Positions 7,033-13,762 of a stretch of 14,372 nucleotides of DNA are shown here, in pieces. Source of the stretch: an uncultured Actinomycetes bacterium (lineage in GTDB: Bacteria; Actinomycetota; Thermoleophilia; Solirubrobacterales; Solirubrobacteraceae). The DNA lies in assembly GCA_937888775.1 (NCBI GenBank), contig CALAQT010000425.1, forward strand, positions 1 to 14,372, given 5' to 3'. Every line of letters begins with the position of its first letter. The first letter of the stretch is position 1. The position numbers and the translations under genes are program-made. The notes below the pieces were generated by a model that searched no databases, had not been told where the DNA came from, and saw only the letters and a program-made list of their open reading frames with translations.

Positions 7033-7060
7033 GGGCTCGCGACGCGAGGCCCTTAGGCGC
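7025..7060. terminator. Bidirectional hairpin overlapping both convergent stop codons
   Basis: A 16-bp stem with a single bulged G and a 3-base GAC loop is formed by 7025-7040 (GCGCCTAAGGGCTCGC) and 7044-7060. The TAA of the HPt-like gene (7030-7032) pairs with the TTA complement of the SDR stop (7053-7055), so both genes end inside the stem. No T-tract follows on either strand, so it would work as a strong structure-based, U-less terminator or mRNA 3' stabiliser for both transcripts. Confidence 0.7.
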
Positions 7061-7853
7061 TCGGCCGCTCGCCACCGCGCCCCTGGCGCACCAGCCGGCG
7101 CATTCCGTTGAGCCACCGCTCCGGCTGAGCGCCCTTGAGTGCCATGTGCTTGGCCACATCTGCATGGGGAAGGATCAGGAAGCGCTCTTCACGGATCCCC
7201 GCCACGACCGCCTCGGCCACGTCCGCCGGCTCGATCACCCCCCCGGACAGCAGCGGTCCGGCACCCACCGGGTCCTCCAGCGCGCTCTCCAAGAGCGGCG
7301 TGCGCACCGCCTGCGGACACAGGCACGAGACCTTGATGCCGGCGTCGCCGTAGGTGATCGCCAGCCACTCGGCCACCGCCACCGCCGCATGCTTGGTCAT
7401 CGAATAGCCCAGCGCCGAGACCTGCGTTAGCAGTCCCGCGGCAGATGCCGTGTTGAGCAGATAGCCGTCCCCGCGCGCCAGCATCGCCGGCAGCAGCGCT
7501 CGTGCGGCCCAGACGTGGGACATGACGTTGATCTCCCAGGTCCGCTGAAGCTCGGCGTCGGGCGCTTCAGGACCTCCGCCCGGTCCGCCGATGCCGGCGT
7601 TGGAGCAGAACAGGTCGATCGGGCCGTTGGCCTTGACCGCCTGGGCAACGAGCGCCTCGATCTCCGCCGCGCGGCTCACGTCCGTGCGGATCGCCAGCCC
7701 ACCGAACTCGCCGGCGACGTCGCGCGCCGCTGAGAGCTCGAGGTCGGCCACGACCACAGCGCGCGCACCCTCGGCCGCGAAGCGCTGTGCCAGGGCACGT
7801 CCGATGCCGCTGGCGGCACCCGTGACCACAACGTGGCGATCGGCCAACTCCAT
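7053..7853 (-). CDS. Short-chain dehydrogenase/reductase (SDR)
   Basis: This is a 266-residue classical SDR. Visible motifs are the TGAASGIG nucleotide-binding loop (residues 11-18), Asp37 after the second strand (favouring NAD(H)), NAG at 85-87, Asn109, Ser137, and YSMTK with Tyr150 and Lys154. The full catalytic tetrad is present. The substrate cannot be told from sequence. The neighbouring TetR regulator and acyl-CoA dehydrogenase suggest acyl, sterol or hydroxy-acid metabolism. The ATG at 7853 lies only about 10 bases from a predicted -10 element (TAACCT), so the mRNA may have almost no leader. Confidence 0.93.
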   Translation of the reverse strand: MELADRHVVVTGAASGIGRALAQRFAAEGARAVVVADLELSAARDVAGEFGGLAIRTDVSRAAEIEALVAQAVKANGPIDLFCSNAGIGGPGGGPEAPDAELQRTWEINVMSHVWAARALLPAMLARGDGYLLNTASAAGLLTQVSALGYSMTKHAAVAVAEWLAITYGDAGIKVSCLCPQAVRTPLLESALEDPVGAGPLLSGGVIEPADVAEAVVAGIREERFLILPHADVAKHMALKGAQPERWLNGMRRLVRQGRGGERPSA

Positions 7854-7862
7854 CCGTGGCCC

Positions 7863-7905
7863 AGGTTAGTCGAACTTGAAGCCAGATTCAACTCGGTGCT
7901 ACCTT
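7863..7905. promoter_or_regulatory. Divergent overlapping promoters with a shared TTGAA-N6-TTCAA operator
   Basis: The inverted repeat TTGAA (7876-7880) N6 TTCAA (7887-7891) lies between the SDR and TetR genes. Its left arm begins TTGAAG, which with TACCTT at 7900-7905 (18-base spacer) makes a plus-strand promoter for tetR. Its right arm read on the minus strand is TTGAAT, which with TAACCT (7868-7863, 17-base spacer) makes a promoter for the SDR gene. One TetR dimer on the repeat would cover both -35 elements. Transcription from both would start within a few bases of the start codons. Confidence 0.55.
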
Positions 7906-7911
7906 GCCGGG

Positions 7912-8562
7912 ATGGCCAGAGCCACCGGTGCCCGTCAGTCGTTGCCCGCCCAGACCGGGCGCGCGCCCGCGAGTGCGCGGGGCGCCAAGACGCGCGAGGC
8001 ACTGGTCCAGGCCGCCCGGCGCGTGTTCGAGCGCGACGGGTTCCTCGACGCGCGGATCACGGACATCGCCGTTGAGGCTGGCGTCGCGGCCGGCTCCTTC
8101 TATACCTATTTCACCAGCAAGGAGGACGCGTTTGCGGCCGTGCTCGAGCAGGTCGGCGAGGAGATGCTGCACCCACGGATCCGGGAGCTGGCCGACCGCG
8201 ACGATCCGATCAGCGTCATCGAGGCGGCGAACCGTGCCTATCTGGTGGCCTACCGGCGCAACGCGCGGCTGATGGGGCTGCTGGAGCAGGTCTCCCAGGT
8301 CAACGAGGACTTCCGGCGCCTGCGCGCCGGGCGGACGCGCGCGTTCGGCGAGCGCAACGCGCAGGCGATTGCGCGGCTGCAGCGGCGGGGCTTGGCCGAC
8401 CCCGAACTGGATCCGCTGCTGACCGCGCACGCCATGGGCGCGATGGTGAGCCGCATGGCCTACTTGAGATACGTCCAGAACTTCGGTACCGCGTCTACCG
8501 AATCGCTGGTGAAAACCCTGACCAGGCTGTGGGCCAATGCGCTCGCACTGCCAAGGAGCTGA
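7912..8562 (+). CDS. TetR-family transcriptional regulator
   Basis: This is a 216-residue repressor-type protein. The helix-turn-helix lies at residues ~47-74 (ARITDIAVEAGVAAGSFYTY and FTSKEDAF), preceded by REALVQAARRVFERDGF. The C-terminal ligand-binding half is helical and ends RLWANALALPRS. The frame is open from a TTG at 7876, but the ATG at 7912 is preferred: a promoter at 7876-7905 would place the transcript start near it, giving a leaderless mRNA. The N-terminal 25 residues before the domain are basic and probably disordered. It is divergent from the SDR gene and 6 bases before the acyl-CoA dehydrogenase gene, and likely controls both with an acyl-CoA-type ligand. Confidence 0.93.
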   Translation: MARATGARQSLPAQTGRAPASARGAKTREALVQAARRVFERDGFLDARITDIAVEAGVAAGSFYTYFTSKEDAFAAVLEQVGEEMLHPRIRELADRDDPISVIEAANRAYLVAYRRNARLMGLLEQVSQVNEDFRRLRAGRTRAFGERNAQAIARLQRRGLADPELDPLLTAHAMGAMVSRMAYLRYVQNFGTASTESLVKTLTRLWANALALPRS

Positions 8563-8568
8563 AATCAG

Positions 8569-9789
8569 ATGGACTTCGAACTCACCGATCGATGCCAGGA
8601 ACTGCGTGAGCGCCTGCTCGCGTTCATGGACGAGCACGTCTACCCGGCCGAGAGCATCTACCGCGAGCAGCTGCTGCAATCAGGGGACCCGCACTCAGAG
8701 CCACCCGTGATGGAAGAGCTCAAGGATCAGGCCAGGCAGCAAGGCCTGTGGAACCTGTTTCACCCGCACGCCGAGTACGGTCCGGGTCTGAGCAACTGCG
8801 AGTATGCCCCGCTGGCCGAGATCATGGGACGCAGCCACATCGCCTCGGAGGCCTGCAACTGCTCGGCGCCGGACACCGGCAACATGGAGGTGCTGACTCT
8901 GTTCGGCTCGCCGGAGCAGAAAGAGCGCTGGTTGGCGCCGCTGCTCGATGGCGAGATCCGCTCGGCGTTTGCGATGACCGAGCCGGCCGTGGCGAGCTCT
9001 GATGCCACCAACATCGAGCTCGGAATCGAGCGCGACGGGGACGAGTACGTCCTCAACGGCCGTAAGTGGTGGACCTCCGGCCTGATCCGTCCGCGCTGCA
9101 AGGTCATGATCGTGATGGGCAAGACCGATCCCGAGGGCCATCGCTATCGCCAGCAGTCGATGATCCTCGTCCCGCGTGAGACCGGCGGCGTGACGATCGT
9201 CCGCAACGTGCCGGTGTTTGGCTATATCGATCAGGAGGGACACGGCGAGGTCACCTTCGAGGACGTCCGGGTTCCCGCCGCCAACCTGATCGGCAATGAG
9301 GGCGACGGCTTCCTGATCTCTCAGGCGCGCCTTGGGCCCGGCCGCATCCACCACTGCATGCGCGCGCTGGGCGCCGCCGAGCGCGCGCTGGAGCTGATGT
9401 GCGAGCGCGCTTCCAACCGCGTTACGTTCGGGCGGCCGATCAGCGAGCGGGCCAACATCCAGGACTGGATCGCCGAGTCGCGGATCGAGATCGAGATGGC
9501 GCGGCTGCTGACGCTGAAGGCGGCCTGGCTGATGGACACCGTCGGCAACAAGCACGCTCGAATGGAGATCTCGGCGATCAAGATCGCGGCGCCGAACGTG
9601 GCGCTGCGGGTGGTCGATCGCGCGATTCAGGTGTTCGGCGGCGCTGGCGTGTCCGACGACTTCCCGCTGGCGATGATGTACGCCCACCTGCGTACGCTGC
9701 GCCTCGCCGACGGGCCCGACGAGATCCACAAGCGCACGCTGGCGCGCGACGAGCTGCGGCGGTTCAAGAGCCCCGAGCCCCTCGCGTAA
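8569..9789 (+). CDS. Acyl-CoA dehydrogenase (ACAD10/11-like group)
   Basis: This 406-residue flavoenzyme introduces the alpha,beta double bond into acyl-CoA substrates and passes electrons to ETF. Family features in order: N-terminal helical domain to ~120; FAMTEP at 134-139 with ASSDATNIE (FAD/substrate contacts); [11 protein letters not shown] at 161-171; the middle beta domain ending [19 protein letters not shown]; the [20 protein letters not shown] segment; [13 protein letters not shown]; and [14 protein letters not shown] at 380-393. The GPDEIH loop and the HHCMR segment resemble the ACAD10/11-type group acting on longer or branched acyl chains. The ATG is 6 bases after the tetR stop, with GGAG at the end of tetR as ribosome-binding site. 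Confidence 0.94.
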   Translation: MDFELTDRCQELRERLLAFMDEHVYPAESIYREQLLQSGDPHSEPPVMEELKDQARQQGLWNLFHPHAEYGPGLSNCEYAPLAEIMGRSHIASEACNCSAPDTGNMEVLTLFGSPEQKERWLAPLLDGEIRSAFAMTEPAVASSDATNIELGIERDGDEYVLNGRKWWTSGLIRPRCKVMIVMGKTDPEGHRYRQQSMILVPRETGGVTIVRNVPVFGYIDQEGHGEVTFEDVRVPAANLIGNEGDGFLISQARLGPGRIHHCMRALGAAERALELMCERASNRVTFGRPISERANIQDWIAESRIEIEMARLLTLKAAWLMDTVGNKHARMEISAIKIAAPNVALRVVDRAIQVFGGAGVSDDFPLAMMYAHLRTLRLADGPDEIHKRTLARDELRRFKSPEPLA

Positions 9790-9803
9790 CCAGACGCTAC
9801 GCG
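9783..9803. terminator. Short hairpin between convergent genes
   Basis: CGCGTA (9783-9788) and TACGCG (9798-9803) pair around a 9-base loop. The stem overlaps the TAA of the acyl-CoA dehydrogenase gene (9787-9789) and the stop of the VIT-like gene (9797-9799, minus). Only 6 bp and no T-tract, so it is weak, but its position matches the stronger hairpin at 7025-7060. Confidence 0.35.
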
Positions 9804-10294
9804 CTGCCCAGCACGACGCCGGCGGCCACGATCAGCACGCCGCCGAGCGCCACCTGCAGCAGGCTCGTGCGCAGCGAGACGGCCATGAACCGCTTGCGGA
9901 TCAGCGAGATCGTGATCAGCTCGATCGCGACGACGATCCCGGCGACGATCAGCGCCGTGTGCACCGCTCCGATCAGGAACGGCAGCGAATGAAACACACC
10001 CCCCACCGCGGTCATCACGCCGGTGACGACGCCACGGGCGACCGCCGAACCGCGCCCGGTCTGGGTCCCGTCATCCGACAGCGCCTCAGAGAAGCCCATG
10101 CTGATCCCGGCTCCGACCGCGGTCGCGAGACCAACGAACAGCGCCGCGTGCGAGCCCGACAGCAGAGCGGCCGCGAAGATCGGCGCGAGCGTCGAGAGGG
10201 TTCCGTCGATCAGCCCTACCAGTCCGGGCTGGACGTAGCGCAGCAGAAACTCACGTTCGTCGCCGCTCTTCAGCCGTTCGATTGCTTGAACCAC
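9797..10294 (-). CDS. Short VIT1/CCC1-type membrane transporter (Fe/Mn)
   Basis: This 165-residue protein has four to five membrane segments. The segment YVQPGLVGLIDGTLSTLAP (Asp30 in the first helix) and the following GAGISMGFSEALSDDG (Met66, Glu70) match the metal-path helices of the VIT1/CCC1 family, which exports Fe(II) or Mn(II) from the cytosol by proton antiport. It is shorter than typical family members: the cytosolic helical metal-binding region between helices 2 and 3 is reduced to a short linker (SDDGTQTGRGSA). It starts at a GTG at 10294. Its divergent partner is a Fur-family regulator, which supports a metal role. The specific metal cannot be told. Confidence 0.72.
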   Translation of the reverse strand: MVQAIERLKSGDEREFLLRYVQPGLVGLIDGTLSTLAPIFAAALLSGSHAALFVGLATAVGAGISMGFSEALSDDGTQTGRGSAVARGVVTGVMTAVGGVFHSLPFLIGAVHTALIVAGIVVAIELITISLIRKRFMAVSLRTSLLQVALGGVLIVAAGVVLGSA

Positions 10295-10303
10295 CGTCGC
10301 TAC

Positions 10304-10338
10304 TATAATAACTGTGTTAGATTAGGAAGCCCTAACAC
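10304..10338. promoter_or_regulatory. Divergent promoter and Fur-family operator candidate
   Basis: A perfect TATAAT (10304-10309, plus), with TTGCTT 16 bases upstream (10282-10287), is a promoter candidate for the Fur-family gene. Overlapping it on the minus strand are TATTAT/TTATAG-like hexamers that could serve the transporter gene. Just downstream the repeat GTGTTAG (10314-10320) N11 CTAACAC (10332-10338) is a perfect 7-bp dyad covering the expected transcription start. The arms are spaced one helical turn and a half apart, suitable for a metalloregulator dimer, though they do not match the classical Fur box. Confidence 0.5.
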
Positions 10339-10348
10339 GGCTTTATCC

Positions 10349-10855
10349 ATGCGCCACTCGCCCCAACCACCGGTCGGTCCACCCCAGCGGCCCGACGGTG
10401 TAACTGGCCCCCCGGCCGAGCCACCGCCTCCCGCGGTCGACCAGAGCGACCTGATCGAACTGCTGCGCGGCCGAGGCCAGCGCGTCACGTCCCAGCGGCT
10501 CGTGATTCTACGTGACCTACGCCGCCGCGCCCGCCACGCGACCGCTGAGGAGATTCACCGCTCGGTCCACGACGAGCTCCCGGGAACGTCTGCCCCCACG
10601 ATCTACGCCACGCTTGACCTGCTGGTGCAACTCGGACTCGCGCGGAGAATCGACACCGGCCTCGGCGCCGCGCTGTACGACGCGCGCACCGAGCCCCACC
10701 AGCACTTGGTCTGCCGCCACTGCTCGCGCGTCGAGGATCTCGATGGCGAGCTTGCAGCCGGTGATCTGCTGCGCCGGGCGGCGGCGACGGGCTTTCGCCC
10801 CAGCGGCGCCGAGGTCGTGATCTTCGGCCTCTGCACGGCGTGCGCGCGCGAATGA
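10349..10855 (+). CDS. Fur-family metalloregulator
   Basis: This 168-residue metal- or peroxide-responsive repressor has the winged helix at ~33-101, with RGQRVTSQRLVILRDL, the recognition helix region SAPTIYATLDLLVQLGLARR, and the dimer domain after 105. Two CxxC pairs (C122/C125 and C162/C165) form the structural zinc site. H117 and H119 in EPHQHLVC belong to the regulatory metal region. The N-terminal ~30 residues are proline-rich and not part of the fold. The frame is open far upstream, but the ATG at 10349 is chosen because the promoter and dyad lie just before it. Which metal it senses (Fe, Mn, Zn or peroxide via Fe) is not decided by the residues seen. Divergence from the VIT-like gene suggests iron or manganese overload control. 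Confidence 0.9.
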   Translation: MRHSPQPPVGPPQRPDGVTGPPAEPPPPAVDQSDLIELLRGRGQRVTSQRLVILRDLRRRARHATAEEIHRSVHDELPGTSAPTIYATLDLLVQLGLARRIDTGLGAALYDARTEPHQHLVCRHCSRVEDLDGELAAGDLLRRAAATGFRPSGAEVVIFGLCTACARE

Positions 10856-10873
10856 CCGACGTCGCCCTTGGGC

Positions 10874-11557
10874 TCAGTCGCCGTCAGGGCCGGTGAACGG
10901 CTGCGCAGGCGCCGGGGCGGGCGTGTCCGTTCGGTCCGGCTCGGCCGGAAAGCGATCATTGGCCTCCTGCGCCAGCGTCGCCAGGGCGCCTGAGACATGG
11001 CGAACATCGTCGATCAGGCGAGCGCGCTCGCGCCAGACGGAATCGGTCTCGCCGTCGAGCTGACGCAGCCTCCGGCTCGCCTCCTCGCTGATCGCGACGG
11101 CGTTGGCGGCCGCGTCAGCCACGCAGCGGTCAGCCTGCTCCTGGGCCTGACGCAGAGTCTCCTGGGCCTTGTCGTGAGCGACGAGCAGGATCGCCGACGT
11201 CTGCTCGCCGATCCGCTCGATCTCGGCCGCGACCGAGCTGTCGGACCGCTCGCTGGCCCGCAGCTGCGAGAGCTCGCGCTCCAGCTCGGCCACATGCTCG
11301 TCCACCGCATTGCGGTCATAGCCCTGCCGGGCGATCGGAAAGCGCGGCTCCTCGAAGCGCTCGGTGCTGTCGGCGGTGTCGTCGACCGAGTATTCGAGAT
11401 CGCCGTCGGTCTCCCAACTCGGCACCTCTGGCTTGACTCGGTCAACGCTGCCAAAGGTCTTCGACAGACGGTCACCCAGATCGGCCAGCCTGGAGCCTGC
11501 GGAGCGCCGCGTCGCCGGCTCATCAAGGGCAGCGCCGGGTCGATCGAAGTCGTTCAT
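10874..11557 (-). CDS. DivIVA-domain coiled-coil protein
   Basis: This is a 227-residue soluble protein. Residues 72-99 (RFPIARQGYDRNAVDEHVAE then LERELSQL) match the N-terminal DivIVA motif, in which F/R/GYD residues precede a coiled coil. A long helical, Ala/Glu/Arg-rich coiled coil follows to about 200, then a Pro/Thr tail. DivIVA proteins bind negatively curved membrane and organise poles or septa in actinobacteria. Here the motif is not at the N-terminus but follows ~70 acidic, probably disordered residues, so this is a DivIVA-like paralogue rather than the housekeeping copy. The ATG at 11557 is chosen over the longer frame to 11812 because AAGGAG stands at ideal distance. It is convergent with the Fur-family gene. 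Confidence 0.75.
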   Translation of the reverse strand: MNDFDRPGAALDEPATRRSAGSRLADLGDRLSKTFGSVDRVKPEVPSWETDGDLEYSVDDTADSTERFEEPRFPIARQGYDRNAVDEHVAELERELSQLRASERSDSSVAAEIERIGEQTSAILLVAHDKAQETLRQAQEQADRCVADAAANAVAISEEASRRLRQLDGETDSVWRERARLIDDVRHVSGALATLAQEANDRFPAEPDRTDTPAPAPAQPFTGPDGD

Positions 11558-11737
11558 GGATAACTCCTTGACAGGTCTTACGGACATCAGGCTGTTCGCC
11601 GCGCGCCGCCCCATCCCTGTTTGCGCCCGGCGACGCCAGCGTTTGTGCAGCGCCGGTCCATGCATGGTTCCAACAACCGGTGTCACAGATCGACTGGCGA
11701 TCACGTCTAAGTGGTCAACCTCGACAAGGGAGACACC
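11558..11737. promoter_or_regulatory. Divergent intergenic region with a 10-bp palindrome
   Basis: This 180-base spacer separates the DivIVA-like and epimerase genes and must hold both promoters. The only clear element is CCATGCATGG at 11658-11667, a perfect palindrome, flanked by CCGGT on the left (11653-11657) and ACCGG on the right. I see no confident -35/-10 pair. An AAGGGAG ribosome-binding site precedes the epimerase ATG at 11738. Confidence 0.3.
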
Positions 11738-12538
11738 ATGAAAGTTCTCGTAGCGGGCGCCACCGGCGCAGTTGGCAAGCGACTGGTGCCGATGCTCGTG
11801 AGCGCCGGCCACGATGTGGTGGCCACCACACGCTCTCAGCCCAAGGCCGAGCAGCTTCGTGCCCAGGGCTCACGAGCGGCGATCGTCGACGGCCTGGACC
11901 GAGACGGCCTGATTGAGGCGGTCAAGCGCGCCGAACCCGACGTGATCGTCCATCAGATGACCGCCCTGGCAGGGCTGGGCAGCAATCTGCGCCGGTTCGA
12001 TCGCAACTTCGCGGTCACCAATCGGCTACGTACCGAGGGCACCGAGAACATGCTCGCCGCCGCTCGCCAAGCCGCCGTGCCGCGGCTGGTGGCGCAGAGC
12101 TACACGGGTTGGCCGAATATCCGCGCGGGCGGGATGGTGAAGGCCGAGCAGGACGGGCTGGACCCGGACCCGCCCAAGGCCCAGCGCAAGTCGCTGCAGG
12201 CGATCAAGGAGCTAGAGCAGTTGCTGACGGCGCCCTCGGACATCGAGGGGATTGTGCTGCGCTGCGGCAACCTCTATGGGCCGGGAACCGGTATCGAGCA
12301 CGGCGGCGCGCTTCTGGATCTGGTCGCCAAGCGCCGGTTTCCGATCATCGGCCCCGGTGCCGGCGTGTGGTCCTTTGTCCATATCGATGATGCCGCCGCC
12401 GTGACGGTTGCCGCACTTGATCATGGCCAGAGCGGCGTCTTCAACGTCGTCGACGATGAGCCGGCATCGGTATCCACCTGGCTGCCCTACCTGGCCCAGG
12501 CGATCGGCGCCAAGCCACCGCGGCGGCTGCCTATCTGA
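11738..12538 (+). CDS. NAD-dependent epimerase/dehydratase, cut short by in-frame TGA
   Basis: This is an extended-SDR (Rossmann) protein. The start MKVLVAGATGAVGKRLVPML carries the GxxGxxG nucleotide loop at 7-13. DVIVHQMTAL is the fourth strand region, QSYTGWPNIRAGG the substrate side, and RCGNLYGPGTG and FVHIDDAAAVTV are conserved C-terminal motifs. The usual YxxxK Tyr is not obvious: the region reads PPKAQRKSLQAIKELEQLL, as in atypical NmrA-like members, so catalytic competence is uncertain. The frame stops at a TGA (12536-12538) after RRLPI, where relatives usually carry Trp (PIWLGRLA), and coding continues beyond. The 266-residue product lacks about the last 48 residues. AAGGGAG precedes the ATG, and the longer GTG start at 11711 is not preferred. 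Confidence 0.87.
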   Translation: MKVLVAGATGAVGKRLVPMLVSAGHDVVATTRSQPKAEQLRAQGSRAAIVDGLDRDGLIEAVKRAEPDVIVHQMTALAGLGSNLRRFDRNFAVTNRLRTEGTENMLAAARQAAVPRLVAQSYTGWPNIRAGGMVKAEQDGLDPDPPKAQRKSLQAIKELEQLLTAPSDIEGIVLRCGNLYGPGTGIEHGGALLDLVAKRRFPIIGPGAGVWSFVHIDDAAAVTVAALDHGQSGVFNVVDDEPASVSTWLPYLAQAIGAKPPRRLPI

Positions 12539-12682
12539 CTGGGCCGACTGGCCTCGGGCGAGGTCGGCGTCTCGCTGATGACCGAGATTCGCGGCTCCGC
12601 CAACGCCAAGGCCAGAGCGGAGCTTGGCTTCTCGCCCCGATACCACAGCTGGAGGGAGGGCTTTCGCGATGGACTGGGCGAT
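12539..12682 (+). pseudogene. Detached 3' end of the epimerase gene
   Basis: In the same frame as the upstream gene, directly after its TGA, the translation reads LGRLASGEVGVSLMTEIRGS, then ANAKARAELGFSPRYHSWREGF. This is the typical C-terminal end of NAD-dependent epimerases of this type (SNAKAxxELGWxPxYxSWREGF). The frame stays open to 12790, but similarity fades after about 12682 (RDGLGD). The best explanation is a single TGG to TGA change. Readthrough, or a base error in the assembly, are alternatives. Confidence 0.75.
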
Positions 12683-12746
12683 CCGCCGGTGCGTAAGCCG
12701 GTCAGCGCGCAGATCGGGAACCGCGCGGTCGGTAGGGTTGCAGGTC

Positions 12747-13100
12747 ATGACCCCGATCAAACCCTCCCTGATCGAGTTCCCGGCCGATGATCCGGAGCGC
12801 GCGCGGCAGTTCTGGTCCGGCCTGCTGGAGGCGGAGCTCGTGCCTCGTCGCGAGCCTGAGGGCGAGGGATGGCAGACCGCCCTGGGCGCGCCCCACGTGG
12901 GGGTCCACGCGCGTGGACGCGGCCCTGGCGACTCGTTTTCGCTTCCGTATTTCACCGTTGAAGACCTGGGCGCCGCCCTGGAGCGGGTCAGCGCCCTCGG
13001 CGGCACCATCGTGCATTCCGGCGCGATCTGGGCGATCTGCCGCGACTCTGAGGGCAGCCCCTTCGGCCTGGCGCTCGCCGGGGAGCCAGTGCGCCGCTAG
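12747..13100 (+). CDS. VOC-fold (glyoxalase/bleomycin-resistance-like) protein
   Basis: This is a 117-residue single-domain protein with the VOC pattern: IEFPADDPERARQFWSGLLE at the start, then a beta strand run (GWQTALGAPHVGVHARG), YFTVEDLGAALERVSALGG, and a final strand RDSEGSPFGLALAG. These are the usual beta-alpha-beta-beta-beta modules, with the E/D metal ligand region near the last strand. Members include dioxygenases, lyases and antibiotic-binding proteins; no substrate can be inferred. The ATG at 12747 is chosen because the domain begins there; the frame opens earlier without similarity. Its TAG overlaps the stop of the convergent NTF2-like gene in a shared CTAG. Confidence 0.85.
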   Translation: MTPIKPSLIEFPADDPERARQFWSGLLEAELVPRREPEGEGWQTALGAPHVGVHARGRGPGDSFSLPYFTVEDLGAALERVSALGGTIVHSGAIWAICRDSEGSPFGLALAGEPVRR

Positions 13101-13498
13101 TCGTCCACCGGTGCGCCGTGCACGATCGTGGGGCGGCCGTCGACCTCGCGCCAGTGCGAGCGGATCGTAACTTCAGGACCGTCGCCCGCGTAGCGGATCA
13201 GGGCCACGCTCTCCTCCTCACCCACCTCAACGCTGAGCACCTCGGCGCTCTTCACCGGCTGGGGAAGTGCTTGGGCCAGCTGCGGAACCTGCGGACGCAA
13301 CTGCTCTGAGAAGTCGGCGATCACCGCTTCCATGTCGCCGCGCACGACCGCGTCGGCATGAGCCTGGATGTGAGCGCGCGCCTTTGCCTCGTCCAGCTTC
13401 TCTCCTTGGGCCGGGTTTTCAACCGCGATCCTTTCAGATGCCGACCCGCCCCGGCTGAGCCTTCGATCAGCCGGCCACCATCGCCAACGACGGCGCAC
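13097..13498 (-). CDS. NTF2/SnoaL-like small protein
   Basis: The conserved part is about 100 residues: DEAKARAHIQAHADAVVRGD, then MEAVIADFSEQLRP, a strand pair (SAEVLSVEVGEEESVALIRY) and a final SHWREVDGRPTIVHGA. This order of N-terminal helices followed by a curved sheet is that of the NTF2/SnoaL superfamily, which covers many enzymes and ligand-binding proteins. The start is uncertain. The longest frame begins at a GTG at 13498, overlapping the sigma fragment, with a basic N-terminus that looks non-native. An AAGGAG sits just before an in-frame CTG at the LDEAKA position, which may be the real start. Function is unknown. Confidence 0.62.
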   Translation of the reverse strand: MRRRWRWWPADRRLSRGGSASERIAVENPAQGEKLDEAKARAHIQAHADAVVRGDMEAVIADFSEQLRPQVPQLAQALPQPVKSAEVLSVEVGEEESVALIRYAGDGPEVTIRSHWREVDGRPTIVHGAPVDD

Positions 13499-13760
13499 GG
13501 GCGACAGCCCTGCGCATCCTGTCCAGCGTCAGGCGCTGGCGGCCCTTGACGGTCCCGAGCGGGATGCCCACCCTAGCGGCAATCTCGGTGTGACTCAGCT
13601 CTTTGAAGAACGAGAGGACTATCACCTGGCGCTGCTCCGACGGCGGGGTGGCCAGCAGTCGCCGAGCCGCTCCCGACTCCTCCCGCGCGACCACCTCGGC
13701 TTCGGTGCACTCAGTCGCCTGCAGTCGCTCGATCAACTCGTCGTCGATCTCCACGTTGTT
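13467..13760 (-). pseudogene. C-terminal (region 4) fragment of an ECF sigma factor
   Basis: The translation contains PPSEQRQVIVLSFFKELSHT followed by EIAARVGIPLGTVKGRQRL and TLDRMRRAV, the sigma-4 helix-turn-helix that recognises -35 elements. The ~50 residues upstream (DDELIERLQATECTEAEVVA) are the acidic linker of ECF sigma factors. Region 2, which binds core polymerase and the -10, is absent: beyond about 13760 the frame continues without sigma similarity, because the opposite strand there codes for a MerR-type protein. A GTG at 13754 could start a 95-residue product, but it would lack the core-binding domain. I read it as the remnant of a divergent sigma gene truncated by a deletion. Confidence 0.75.
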
Positions 13761-13762
13761 GT

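Noticed and set aside
7888..8679. 263-residue antisense frame over the TetR gene
   Set aside because: No recognisable family; it is the mirror of tetR and the start of the acyl-CoA dehydrogenase gene.
8695..9729. 344-residue open frame antisense to the acyl-CoA dehydrogenase
   Set aside because: Its His/Arg/Gln-rich composition without recognisable motifs is a typical shadow of a GC-rich gene; the sense strand encodes a complete enzyme.
9959..10348. N-terminal extension of the Fur-family frame
   Set aside because: It runs antisense through the transporter gene and across the promoter and dyad; the ATG at 10349 explains the protein fully.
10864..10873. GCCC-TT-GGGC as a terminator between the Fur-family and DivIVA-like genes
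   Set aside because: Only a 4-bp stem with a 2-base loop; too small to support.
12536..12538. TGA in the epimerase as a selenocysteine codon
   Set aside because: The family has Trp, not Cys, at this position, and no selenocysteine insertion hairpin is evident after it; nonsense mutation or readthrough is simpler.
13097..13100. Overlapping convergent stop codons in a shared CTAG
   Set aside because: Real, but a common result of tight gene packing; noted in the gene entry only.
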